Made by a program: the position numbers and the translations under genes | The notes under the pieces: model-generated | Database searches by the model: none | What the model was told of the DNA's origin: nothing | Seen by the model: only the letters and a program-made list of their open reading frames with translations | Assembly: GCA_023426005.1 (NCBI GenBank) | Contig: JAFABO010000004.1 | Coordinates: 1 to 7,867 of the forward strand | Length of the DNA stretch: 7,867 bases | Source: Bacillota bacterium | Lineage (GTDB): Bacteria; Bacillota; Clostridia; Acetivibrionales; DSM-1351 | Reading direction: 5' to 3' | Shown here: piece by piece, positions 1 to 6,963 of the stretch | How the letters are laid out: each line of letters opens with the position of its first letter | Numbering within the stretch: position 1 is the first letter of the stretch

Positions 1-102
1 CTTTTTACAGATAATATATATAAATTTTTACCTAGCTTTTTATTTGAAAAATCGGCTATAAAAATATATAATAAATATGGCTGCGTTTGTCGCTTAGTGT
101 AA
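1..102 (+). other. Possible 3' end of an upstream gene (doubtful open frame)
   Basis: Reading from base 1, the first frame stays open for 33 codons and ends at TAA 100-102. The predicted peptide ends in a Cys-containing tail (NKYGCVCRLV) and resembles no family I recognise. The other two forward frames stop early, so the open run could be the tail of a gene cut by the window edge. Against this, the stretch is very AT-rich, lysine, isoleucine and tyrosine dominate the translation, and a strong promoter for maf lies inside it. An open run of this length is not rare by chance. I lean towards non-coding. Confidence 0.18.
44..72 (+). promoter_or_regulatory. Sigma-A promoter for the maf-led operon
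   Basis: A -35 hexamer TTGAAA (44-49, one mismatch to consensus) is followed by a 17-bp spacer and a perfect -10 TATAAT (67-72). Transcription would begin near 79-80, giving a leader of roughly 53 bases before maf. The surrounding DNA is AT-rich, as expected for a promoter. This is the only good promoter seen ahead of the maf-radC-mreBCD-mrdA-minC run, so it probably drives at least the first genes. Transcript start mapping has not been done. Confidence 0.75.
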
Positions 103-132
103 AGATATGAAAAAATAAAATATGGTGAAAAA

Positions 133-729
133 ATGGATAAAATTATATTAGCTTCAGCGTCTCCAAGAAGGCAGCAGTTATTGACCCAGATGGGACTTGG
201 GTTTACGGTGTCCCCTTCAAATGTAGTTGAAGTAATGGATCAGAACCTGGAATCCCATCAGGTAGCAGTATCTCTGGCAAGACAAAAATGCATCGATATT
301 GCTACACAGACAAAACATGACAGTTTAGTGATCGGGGCTGACACAATCGTTGTTAAGGACAATAAACTTTTGGGTAAACCAAAGGACGGGCAGGAAGCTT
401 TTGAAATGCTTAAAAACCTTAACGGTAAATGGCATGAAGTCGTTACCGGAGTTTGCCTGTGCAGAACAAGCGATATGAAAACCCTATGCGAATTTGAAAC
501 TACAAGGGTAAAAATAGCTGAAAAATCGGAAGAGTTTCTCCTGGCATATATTGCTACAAAAGAACCTTTTGATAAGGCCGGTGCTTATGGCATTCAAGGC
601 TATGGCTCCCTGCTGGTGGAAAAAATAGAAGGAGATTATTTTAACGTTATGGGTCTCCCGGTTTACAGATTATCATGTATGTTTGAACAATTAGGTCATG
701 GCATAAATTTAAAAAATCTGAGTATATAA
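133..729 (+). CDS. maf: Maf family nucleoside triphosphate pyrophosphatase (YhdE-type)
   Basis: A 198-residue cytoplasmic protein, the usual Maf length. Family knowledge: Maf proteins hydrolyse NTPs to NMP and pyrophosphate, acting on non-canonical or pyrimidine nucleotides, and B. subtilis Maf was named for septum inhibition when overproduced. The N-terminal signature ASASPRR is at residues 7-13, the catalytic acid D70 sits in GADT, and a conserved KPKDGQEAFEML segment follows. KAGAYGIQG at residues 148-156 has the Gln typical of the YhdE (dTTP/UTP) subfamily rather than the Glu of YceF types, so pyrimidine preference is an inference from that motif. ATG 133 gives the exact family N-terminus (MDKIILASASPRR). 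Its ribosome site is weak (GGTG at 124-127). It is the first clear gene behind the promoter at 44-72, and radC follows 47 bases later. No defects are seen. Confidence 0.96.
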   Translation: MDKIILASASPRRQQLLTQMGLGFTVSPSNVVEVMDQNLESHQVAVSLARQKCIDIATQTKHDSLVIGADTIVVKDNKLLGKPKDGQEAFEMLKNLNGKWHEVVTGVCLCRTSDMKTLCEFETTRVKIAEKSEEFLLAYIATKEPFDKAGAYGIQGYGSLLVEKIEGDYFNVMGLPVYRLSCMFEQLGHGINLKNLSI

Positions 730-776
730 AATTCAGGTGATAAAATTACTTATTTGTATGCATATGGGAGTAAAGT

Positions 777-1466
777 ATGGAAAGACTGAAGATAAAGGAA
801 CTTCCGATAGGTGAAAGGCCATACGAAAAACTTGAAGTTGTGGGTGCGGAGCATTTATCAAATGCGGAATTGCTTGCAGTAATAATTAAGACCGGAACAA
901 GGTCCTATACTGCGGTTGAACTGGCACAGCATGTGTTAAGGCTGTCTCATGACGGACGGCTGTCTTCTTTAAATAACTTGTCCATTGAACAACTGAAAAA
1001 GATAAAGGGAATAGGCAGAGTTAAAGCTATCCAGATAAAAGCTGCTCTGGAATTGTCCAAGAGAGTGGCCACAAATGACGGACTGCTTCACCATACTATA
1101 AAAAATGCTAATGATGTCAATAATCTAATGATGGAAGAAATGCGGTATTTAAAAAAAGAAATATTTAAAGCATTATTACTTGATACTAAAAACCAGATAA
1201 TAAAAATTGTGGATGTTTCAATGGGCAGCCTGAATTCCTCCATTGTTCATCCAAGGGAAGTATTCAGTGAAGCAGTAAAATACGGAAGCAACAGCATAAT
1301 ATTTGTCCATAACCACCCCAGCGGGGATCCGACGCCAAGTGCGGAGGATTTGCAGACTACCCAAAGGCTTGAGAAAGCCGGCAGCATATTGGGGATCAAA
1401 GTATTGGACCACATAGTGGTGGGTGACGGCAAATTTGTCAGCTTCAAGGAAAAGGGATACATATAG
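777..1466 (+). CDS. radC: RadC family JAMM/MPN+ domain protein
   Basis: A 229-residue protein, full length for RadC (YsxA in B. subtilis). The N-terminal half has a helix-hairpin-helix-like segment around residues 70-95 (KIKGIGRVKAIQI), suggesting nucleic-acid contact. The C-terminal JAMM/MPN+ domain has an intact metal signature: H178 and H180 in HNHPSGD, then S188 and D191, matching HxHx7Sx2D, with E128 a likely catalytic Glu. Family knowledge: the DNA repair label is historical, because the E. coli radC102 phenotype was traced to recG, and the biochemical activity remains unsettled. All residues needed for a metallo-isopeptidase-like site are present. ATG 777 has a GGGAG ribosome site (766-770) with 6-base spacing. 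The position between maf and mreB is the classic Firmicute arrangement. I see no terminator between it and its neighbours, so it is probably co-transcribed. Confidence 0.95.
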   Translation: MERLKIKELPIGERPYEKLEVVGAEHLSNAELLAVIIKTGTRSYTAVELAQHVLRLSHDGRLSSLNNLSIEQLKKIKGIGRVKAIQIKAALELSKRVATNDGLLHHTIKNANDVNNLMMEEMRYLKKEIFKALLLDTKNQIIKIVDVSMGSLNSSIVHPREVFSEAVKYGSNSIIFVHNHPSGDPTPSAEDLQTTQRLEKAGSILGIKVLDHIVVGDGKFVSFKEKGYI

Positions 1467-1518
1467 TTGACTTTTTCTTAACTAAAAAATGGCGTTGGTA
1501 CGCAGATAGGAGACTGGA

Positions 1519-2541
1519 ATGAGTTTATTTGCAAAGGATATTGGAATAGATCTGGGGACAGCAAATACTTTGGTACATGTTAAAGGAAAGGGCATAGTTG
1601 TAAGAGAGCCTTCGGTGGTTGCTGTTAATATAATAAATAATGAAGTTCTGGCTGTAGGTGAGGCAGCCAAGGAAATGATCGGACGTACTCCGGGTAACAT
1701 TGTTGCCATAAGGCCTATGAAAGATGGTGTTATTGCAGATTTTGACATTACCCAGAACATGATAAAATATTTTATAAAAAAGGCCATGTCAAACGGCGTG
1801 TTCAGCAAACCACGGGTAGTTGTATGTGTCCCCTCGGGAGTGACCGAGGTGGAAAAAAGAGCTGTTGAAGATGCCACTCTTCAGGCCGGAGCCAAGGAAG
1901 CTTACCTGATTGAGGAACCCATGGCGGCAGCAATAGGTGCCGAGTTGCCGGTAGAGGAGCCTTCGGGCAGTATGGTGGTCGACATCGGAGGGGGCACAAG
2001 TGAGGTTGCAGTTATTTCACTGGGCGGGATAGTGACCAGCAAATCCTTGAGAGTAGCAGGAGATGAGCTGGATGAAGCAATAGTCCACTATATCAAAAAA
2101 GAATACAGTCTGATGATAGGTGAAAGAACTGCCGAAGAGATAAAGGTGACAATAGGCGGTGCCTTCCCGAAGACCAAAGAGGAAAGAATGAATATCAGGG
2201 GAAGGGATCTGATTACAGGACTTCCAAAAAACATTGAAATAACTTCTTCCGAAATAAACGAAGCATTGAAGGAACCTGTCAACGCCATTATAGACTCAAT
2301 AAAATATACACTTGAGAAAACTCCTCCCGAACTTGCTTCGGATATAATGGACAGAGGTATTATGCTTACAGGCGGAGGTGCTCTTCTGGACGGCCTGGAC
2401 AAATTGATCAAACAGGAGACAGGAATGCCGGTTTCAATTGCCGAAAGACCGATTGATTGTGTTGTTCTGGGGACAGGCAAGGTTCTGGAAGAAATAGAAA
2501 CCTTAAAAAAGGTATTGCTTTCACCAAAAAGATTGAAATAA
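1519..2541 (+). CDS. mreB: Rod-shape-determining actin homologue MreB
   Basis: A 340-residue bacterial actin that forms membrane-bound filaments steering side-wall synthesis. The ATPase fold is intact. Phosphate-1 loop: DIGIDLGTANT (residues 7-17, D11). Catalytic region: LIEEPMAAAIGA with E132/E133. Phosphate-2 loop: VVDIGGGTSE with D155. Adenosine loop: LTGGGALLDGL around residues 283-293. The short N-terminal MSLF stretch fits a membrane-contacting start, as in other MreBs. Length matches MreB/Mbl paralogues of Firmicutes (about 333-340); the place directly ahead of mreCD argues for MreB rather than Mbl or MreBH. ATG 1519 has a strong AGGAGA site (1508-1513) 5 bases upstream. radC ends 52 bases before; mreC starts 41 bases after. 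No convincing promoter is seen in the radC-mreB gap. Confidence 0.97.
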   Translation: MSLFAKDIGIDLGTANTLVHVKGKGIVVREPSVVAVNIINNEVLAVGEAAKEMIGRTPGNIVAIRPMKDGVIADFDITQNMIKYFIKKAMSNGVFSKPRVVVCVPSGVTEVEKRAVEDATLQAGAKEAYLIEEPMAAAIGAELPVEEPSGSMVVDIGGGTSEVAVISLGGIVTSKSLRVAGDELDEAIVHYIKKEYSLMIGERTAEEIKVTIGGAFPKTKEERMNIRGRDLITGLPKNIEITSSEINEALKEPVNAIIDSIKYTLEKTPPELASDIMDRGIMLTGGGALLDGLDKLIKQETGMPVSIAERPIDCVVLGTGKVLEEIETLKKVLLSPKRLK

Positions 2542-2568
2542 TTTTGTGGAAGCTTTAAGGGGTTAGAG

Positions 2569-2585
2569 AGGAGAAGTATTCCTTG
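2569..2585 (+). promoter_or_regulatory. Ribosome binding site that fixes a TTG start for mreC
   Basis: AGGAG (2569-2573) lies 9 bases before TTG 2583. In this frame a TAA occurs at 2556-2558 and no ATG or GTG lies between it and 2583. The next in-frame Met lies well beyond the membrane anchor, so TTG is effectively the only start that keeps the transmembrane segment. Confidence 0.85.
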
Positions 2586-3443
2586 AAGTATTTTAAAAGT
2601 AGGGCATTGATAGTATTGATAGTGACCCTGGTGCTTATTGTAACCATAGGTCTGACAATAAATCCGCTGAGCAGTGTAAACTGGTTGGGAAATCTTATTT
2701 CGGTTCCATTTACCTCAATAGAAAAGGTATTTACCTATGCAGGACAGGAAATTGAGGCAGGTGTGGGCCTGTTTAACAATGTAGAGGTTTTGAGAGCCGA
2801 AAATAAGGCGTTGAAAGAGGAAATTGACAAACTGAACAATGAGCGGATCGAGTATGTCAGACTTAAAACCGAAAATGAGGATCTGAAGAATGTCCTGAAG
2901 CTGAAGGATCACCTTGACGGCATCGATATGGTAGGGGCCAATGTTATAGCAAAGGATTCCGGAAACCTTTTTAACATCTTCCTGGTGGATAAGGGAGTAA
3001 CAAACGGAATTTCCTATAATATGCCGGTGGTTACAAGCAAGGGTCTGGTTGGAAAGGTATCCTCTTCCCAGCCGTTTTCCTCAAAAATAACAAGTATTAT
3101 TGAGGATGGCAGTGCAGCCAGTGCAATTGTTGCCAAAAGCGGAGACCTGGTTGTGGTTAAAGGAGATTTGAAACTGGGGAAGGAAGGCCTTTGTAAACTG
3201 TTGTATATTCCCAACGACCTTGACCTTACCCAGGGTGATATAATAGAGACCTCGGGACTGGGGGGGATTTATCCCAAGGGTATAATAATAGGAACGGTAA
3301 AAGAAGTGAGAACCGGTGAGAGCGATCTGGACAGGTATGCTATAATTCAGCCGGCTGTTGATTTAAGACGGCTCAGCCAGGTAGTTATTCTGAAAAAGAA
3401 CATGCCTGCCATATCTTCAGAAATGGAGATTACCGATAAATGA
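2583..3443 (+). CDS. mreC: Rod-shape-determining protein MreC (TTG start)
   Basis: A 286-residue bitopic membrane protein that links MreB filaments to the periplasmic-side wall machinery and activates PBP2-RodA. It has a short basic cytoplasmic tail (KYFKSR), a single membrane helix at about residues 8-26, and a heptad-rich coiled coil at about 65-110 (VLRAENKALKEEIDKLNNE). The beta-barrel MreC domain follows, with conserved stretches such as NLFNIFLVDKG, GLVGKV and the GIYPKGIIIGTV region near residues 225-240. Length is normal for Firmicute MreC. Translation begins at TTG, so the first residue is still Met. The stop TGA overlaps the mreD ATG in an ATGA arrangement, implying translational coupling and matched amounts of MreC and MreD. 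Confidence 0.95.
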   Translation: MKYFKSRALIVLIVTLVLIVTIGLTINPLSSVNWLGNLISVPFTSIEKVFTYAGQEIEAGVGLFNNVEVLRAENKALKEEIDKLNNERIEYVRLKTENEDLKNVLKLKDHLDGIDMVGANVIAKDSGNLFNIFLVDKGVTNGISYNMPVVTSKGLVGKVSSSQPFSSKITSIIEDGSAASAIVAKSGDLVVVKGDLKLGKEGLCKLLYIPNDLDLTQGDIIETSGLGGIYPKGIIIGTVKEVRTGESDLDRYAIIQPAVDLRRLSQVVILKKNMPAISSEMEITDK

Positions 3444-3952
3444 GAGCCAGAATAATTATATACACCTTACTTATATTCATATTTGTTACTACTCAGGTCA
3501 CCTTTTTGAACTTCATTGAGATATTCGGGGTAAGACCCAACCTGATAATCATACTGATAGTAAGTATTTCACTGCTGGAAGGGAGAAATCAGGGCGGGAC
3601 CGTGGGCTTTTTTGCGGGACTCTGCCTGGACGCAGTTATCGGAGTTGCCCTTGGCTATCATGCCTTGATAGGCATGCTGCTTGGTATATTGCTGGGAAAT
3701 ATAAACAAGAGGTTTTTTAAAGAGAATATCTTTGTAATGGGGATATGTACTTTTATCTCAACTATATTCTTCGAGTCTGCGGTTATTCTGGTATCATATA
3801 TCCTGGGACTCAGAATGAACTACATAGAAAGCCTGAAGGATATTATCCTGCCTGAAGCTGCAATAAATACTGTATTAGGGGCAATAATATTTTTACTTAT
3901 TGTAAGGATAAGCAGAAAATTTATAGGTATGGATGCCAAAAACAAATATTAA
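3440..3952 (+). CDS. mreD: Rod-shape-determining membrane protein MreD
   Basis: A 170-residue, strongly hydrophobic protein with about five to six membrane segments: near residues 5-26, 33-49, 54-74, 76-90, 97-123 and 137-156. It ends in a short basic tail. MreD is the integral-membrane partner of MreC in the elongasome; its sequence is poorly conserved, and the call rests on size, topology, the conserved VRPNLIIILIVSISLLEG and GFFAGLCLD stretches, and its place right after mreC. The ATG overlaps the mreC stop by four bases. GGAGA (3425-3429) inside the mreC 3' end can serve as ribosome site at 10-base spacing. PBP2 begins 41 bases downstream. Confidence 0.93.
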   Translation: MRARIIIYTLLIFIFVTTQVTFLNFIEIFGVRPNLIIILIVSISLLEGRNQGGTVGFFAGLCLDAVIGVALGYHALIGMLLGILLGNINKRFFKENIFVMGICTFISTIFFESAVILVSYILGLRMNYIESLKDIILPEAAINTVLGAIIFLLIVRISRKFIGMDAKNKY

Positions 3953-3993
3953 GGAAATTTAAAATATTGAAATTGTTGAGTGGTGGTTGAAGA

Positions 3994-6108
3994 ATGAAAC
4001 GTTTTTTTAAGGACAGGCATAATATTGTAAGTATAGTGCTGGTATTGGTCTTTGCCGTGATTGTTTATCAGCTTGCTAATCTACAGCTGGTTCAAGGCGA
4101 AAATTACTTCACGCAGTCTCAGGTCTTTAACCTGAGGTCGCGGACGATTCTCGCTGAAAGAGGGAATATAGTTGACAGATATGGAGTGCCGATAGCCGTT
4201 AACTCCACGAGTTACTATCTCATGCTGATGAATACCGGAAAACCTTCCGATGAGCTGAATGATATGATGTCCAAGCTGTTAAAGATACTTGAGAAAAATG
4301 GTGATAAGTACAACAATCTTTTTTCCAAGTATTTAAGTGAAAAACCTGTTAAATTCGGGTCCATGCTTGCCAACAGCAAGGATAGGATCAAGGTGCTGAA
4401 AAATGCCACAGGGTATAAGTTTCCAGATCTGGATCAGAATTCGGATCCGGAAGAATTTTATGAGTATTTCCGCGATACTATATTTAAAATAGACACTGAT
4501 AAGTACAAGGAACCTGAGATATATAAAATAATGGCGCTGAGGTTCCTGGTTCTCAGCAGCAATCCGGTTATTGCCGAGTCCATCAGCGAAAAAACAGTGG
4601 CGGAAATTGAAGAAAGAACCGATGAATTTCCAGGGGCAATAGTGGATTTGGTTCCCAGCAGAAAATATATTGATGCCGAGTATGCCGCACACCTGATCGG
4701 TTATGTCAGAACCATAGATGAAAAGGAATTGGCCAATCGTGCCGATGAGGGCTATAAACCTAATGACATAATCGGAAAATCCGGTATTGAGCTCACTGCC
4801 GAGGGATACTTGAGAGGCACCAATGGCTATAGAAGAATTCAAATAGACGAAGACGGAAAAACAAAGACCATGAGTGAAGAGGCTGTCAAGCCGGGCAGCG
4901 ATGTCGTCCTTACCATTGATATGAGATTGCAGAAGGTAGCAATGGAGTCACTTCAAAAGAATATCGATACTATAAAAGGTATTAAAAACACCAGAAATTT
5001 TAAGGATGCGTTTGCAGGTGCTGTTGTAGCCCTTGATGTCAATACAGGAGAAGTTCTGGCACTGGCCAGTTATCCCAGCTATGACCCTTCCATTTTCCTG
5101 GCCGGGCCAGAAGATAAAGCTGCGCAGGATGCAATTAGCGAGTTGTATTCCGGGAAAAGTACAACTACTTCTGAACTTAACCGTGCCATAGCAGGCGCGT
5201 ATACTCCGGGGTCTACCTTCAAGCCACTGGTGGGTATTGCCGGTCTGGAGGAGAAAAAGGTAAACCCGTACGAAAAGTATTTTGATAAAGGTTATGAAAT
5301 CTATGACGGATTGCTTCTGGGGTCTATTGAGTACCGTACTTATAGAGCCGGCCTGGGATCGGTCAACATGATACAGGCAATTCAAAAATCCTGTAACCCG
5401 TATTTTTATAATCTTGGTGTAAAAGTCGGCATAGACAATATTGACAAATGGGCCACAAAGTTTGGTCTGGGACAACTGACAGGAATCGATGTGGTGGGCG
5501 AAATTAAGGGAACCCTTGCGTCAAAGGCATATAAGAAGACCTACAGTCCATATATGTTCGGAAAAGCCGATACGGCGCAGTCATCCATCGGTCAGTTTGA
5601 TAACAGTTTTACACCTATCCAGCTGGCTAATTACTGTGCAACAATTGCAAATGGAGGTAAACACTTTAAACCTCATGTCATAAAAAGAGTTGTAAAGTAT
5701 GACGGTTCCATAGTAACAGAGACAAAACCGGAATATGAGCTGCTGCCTGTGAAAAAGGAAAATATGAAAATAATACAGGAAGGCATGATTGCCGTTGCCA
5801 ACTCCGAAGACAGGGGAGGAACTGCTGCCAATGCATTCAAAGAATTACTTCCTATAAAGGTTGCAGGTAAAACGGGGACAGCCGAGACCGAATCAACAAA
5901 TCAGACCCGTTCATCAAATGCTTTATTTATATGCTATGCTCCGGCAGACAAGCCCGAGATTGCCGTTGCGGTTGTTGTTGAAAGAGGTGTTCTCGGAGCG
6001 TATACTGCGCCCATTGCCAAAGATATATTAAAAGCATATTTTGAAAATAACGGTTCAAATATTGACGATATTACAATAAAGAGTGATATAGTGGAATTGA
6101 CTAAATAA
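3994..6108 (+). CDS. mrdA: Penicillin-binding protein 2, class B elongation transpeptidase
   Basis: A 704-residue class B PBP, close in size to B. subtilis PbpA/PbpH (about 700-716) and longer than E. coli PBP2 (633). It cross-links side-wall peptidoglycan together with the glycosyltransferase RodA. It has an N-terminal basic tail, a membrane anchor at about residues 10-28, and the dimerisation/pedestal domain with RGNIVDRYG (56-64), the P213-GAIVDLVPSRKY block and GKSGIE (261-266). The transpeptidase domain runs from about residue 340. All three active-site motifs are intact: SxxK S407-T-F-K410, SxN S466-C-N468 and KTG K626-T-G628. The extra length lies in the region between about residues 75 and 205, as in other Firmicute PBP2s. 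The start ATG has only a modest GGTGG ribosome site (3982-3986). Its position after mreBCD supports the elongation role over a division or sporulation role. Symbol could equally be pbpA. Confidence 0.95.
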   Translation: MKRFFKDRHNIVSIVLVLVFAVIVYQLANLQLVQGENYFTQSQVFNLRSRTILAERGNIVDRYGVPIAVNSTSYYLMLMNTGKPSDELNDMMSKLLKILEKNGDKYNNLFSKYLSEKPVKFGSMLANSKDRIKVLKNATGYKFPDLDQNSDPEEFYEYFRDTIFKIDTDKYKEPEIYKIMALRFLVLSSNPVIAESISEKTVAEIEERTDEFPGAIVDLVPSRKYIDAEYAAHLIGYVRTIDEKELANRADEGYKPNDIIGKSGIELTAEGYLRGTNGYRRIQIDEDGKTKTMSEEAVKPGSDVVLTIDMRLQKVAMESLQKNIDTIKGIKNTRNFKDAFAGAVVALDVNTGEVLALASYPSYDPSIFLAGPEDKAAQDAISELYSGKSTTTSELNRAIAGAYTPGSTFKPLVGIAGLEEKKVNPYEKYFDKGYEIYDGLLLGSIEYRTYRAGLGSVNMIQAIQKSCNPYFYNLGVKVGIDNIDKWATKFGLGQLTGIDVVGEIKGTLASKAYKKTYSPYMFGKADTAQSSIGQFDNSFTPIQLANYCATIANGGKHFKPHVIKRVVKYDGSIVTETKPEYELLPVKKENMKIIQEGMIAVANSEDRGGTAANAFKELLPIKVAGKTGTAETESTNQTRSSNALFICYAPADKPEIAVAVVVERGVLGAYTAPIAKDILKAYFENNGSNIDDITIKSDIVELTK

Positions 6109-6131
6109 TTCAATTGGGAGATTAAAATCAT

Positions 6132-6830
6132 ATGTCTGAAAATACGGTAACTTTCAAGGGAACGGTTAACGGCCTTACAATTATAATAAAGCCGGAAGCC
6201 GGTTTTGAAGAGGTTGTTGACAGCATGCGTCTGAAAATTGAAAGCGCAGGGAAATTTTTCAGAGGGGCAAAGCTGGCTGTCAGATATAGGGGCAGAGTAC
6301 TGAATGAGACTGAAAAAAGTCAGCTGCATGAACTGTTAAAAAGAGAGAGCGGTGCGACAATATTATCCTTCGAAGAAGAGATAGTTGACAACAGCAGTGT
6401 GAGTCCGAAAAGCAATCCGCCAGGCTCGGAAAGAAACAATCAAATAAAAAAGTATATGTTTTTCAAAGGAATAGAAGAGGGGCGGACAAAGTTTTACCGC
6501 GGAACAGTGAGGTCCGGACAGCTCATTACCTTTGACGGCAACCTTGTTATCCTTGGGGATGTCAATCCGGGCGCAGTAATTGAAGCTACGGGAAATATTG
6601 TGATTATGGGTTTGCTGAGAGGTGTCGTCCACGCAGGGAGTGACGGAAATAAAGAAGCAATCGTTGCAGCACTTGGACTTAACCCCACACAACTGAGGAT
6701 TGCCGATATAATAACCAGACCTCCCGATGAAAAGGGCACAGGTGCCAATCAGGTTCCGGAGTTGGCTTACGTTAAGGGTGATATGCTCTTTGTAGAGCGA
6801 TTTTTACCTACGTCAATCCGTAACATATAA
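6132..6830 (+). CDS. minC: Septum site-determining protein MinC
   Basis: A 232-residue inhibitor of FtsZ assembly, recruited to the membrane by MinD. It has two domains: an N-terminal FtsZ-antagonising domain (about residues 1-85), a polar low-complexity linker (about 88-108, rich in Ser, Asn and Pro), and a C-terminal beta-helix domain (about 112-225). The beta-helix carries the RSGQ motif (R127-S-G-Q130), the GNLVILGDVNPGA repeat-like turns and the LRGVVHAG segment used for dimerisation and MinD contact. ATG 6132 is the first start after an in-frame TAA (6123-6125). The GGGAG ribosome site (6116-6120) is 11 bases upstream, longer than optimal, which may keep expression low (inference). The last codons form the left arm of a perfect inverted repeat (6810-6856). 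It is probably co-transcribed with mrdA, 23 bases upstream. Confidence 0.95.
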   Translation: MSENTVTFKGTVNGLTIIIKPEAGFEEVVDSMRLKIESAGKFFRGAKLAVRYRGRVLNETEKSQLHELLKRESGATILSFEEEIVDNSSVSPKSNPPGSERNNQIKKYMFFKGIEEGRTKFYRGTVRSGQLITFDGNLVILGDVNPGAVIEATGNIVIMGLLRGVVHAGSDGNKEAIVAALGLNPTQLRIADIITRPPDEKGTGANQVPELAYVKGDMLFVERFLPTSIRNI

Positions 6831-6856
6831 ACGTTATAAACTATACGGATTGACGT
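6810..6856. repeat. Perfect 13-bp inverted repeat across the minC stop, with a nested stem
   Basis: The arm ACGTCAATCCGTA (6810-6822) is exactly mirrored by TACGGATTGACGT (6844-6856) with a 21-base interval. Inside the interval, TATAA (6826-6830) and TTATA (6834-6838) can form a smaller 5-bp hairpin. The left arm lies in the last minC codons, and the minC TAA (6828-6830) is in the interval. No T-run follows the right arm, so it is not a standard intrinsic terminator. It ends 9 bases before the -35 box of the minD promoter. It could be a 3'-end stabilising RNA stem, a Rho-type or U-less terminator, or a protein-binding site; the sequence alone does not decide. Confidence 0.75.
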
Positions 6857-6865
6857 TAAGATAAG

Positions 6866-6894
6866 TTGACAAAACTTTAAAACAAATATATAGT
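6866..6894 (+). promoter_or_regulatory. Sigma-A promoter for minD-minE
   Basis: A perfect -35 TTGACA (6866-6871) is followed by a 17-bp spacer (6872-6888) and TATAGT (6889-6894, five of six matches to TATAAT). Transcription would begin near 6901, leaving an AT-rich leader of about 76 bases before the minD ATG. It is the strongest-looking promoter in the window and lies in the only long intergenic gap, so minDE probably have their own transcript in addition to any read-through from minC. Confidence 0.8.
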
Positions 6895-6924
6895 TTTATG
6901 TGTATAACTTTAAATTAATAATAA

Positions 6925-6942
6925 GTAAATATTTGTAAATAT
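6925..6942 (+). repeat. Tandem GTAAATAT copies in the minD leader
   Basis: GTAAATAT occurs at 6925-6932 and again at 6935-6942, with a period of 10 bases, about one DNA turn. It lies downstream of the predicted transcription start and upstream of the minD ribosome site. Two AT-rich 8-mers can recur by chance in DNA this biased, so regulatory meaning is only a possibility. Confidence 0.35.
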
Positions 6943-6963
6943 CATTTTTCTTGGATAAGAATT

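Noticed and set aside
122..151. Nine-codon open frame from ATG 122 overlapping the maf start
   Set aside because: It has no ribosome site, is very short, and such frames are expected by chance in AT-rich leaders. No attenuation structure is seen.
1464..1490. Hairpin TAGTTGA / TTAACTA after radC as a terminator
   Set aside because: The stem is short, AT-rich and includes a G-U pair, and it is followed by an A-run rather than a T-run on the + strand. There is no minus-strand gene for it to terminate.
1467..1495. TTGACT at 1467-1472 as a -35 box of a private mreB promoter
   Set aside because: No -10-like hexamer lies at 16-18 bp spacing; the bases there are GC-rich (around TGGCGT).
2542..2582. 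AAGCTT-centred short palindrome between mreB and mreC as a regulatory site
   Set aside because: A six-base palindrome is expected by chance, and there is no stem extension or T-run.
4333..5475. Long minus-strand open frames (169 and 175 codons) opposite mrdA
   Set aside because: They are antisense shadows of a clearly recognised transpeptidase gene, with no family resemblance or plausible start signals of their own.
5489..5683. 64-codon + strand frame inside mrdA
   Set aside because: It is an out-of-frame shadow of the PBP2 transpeptidase domain with no recognisable protein features.
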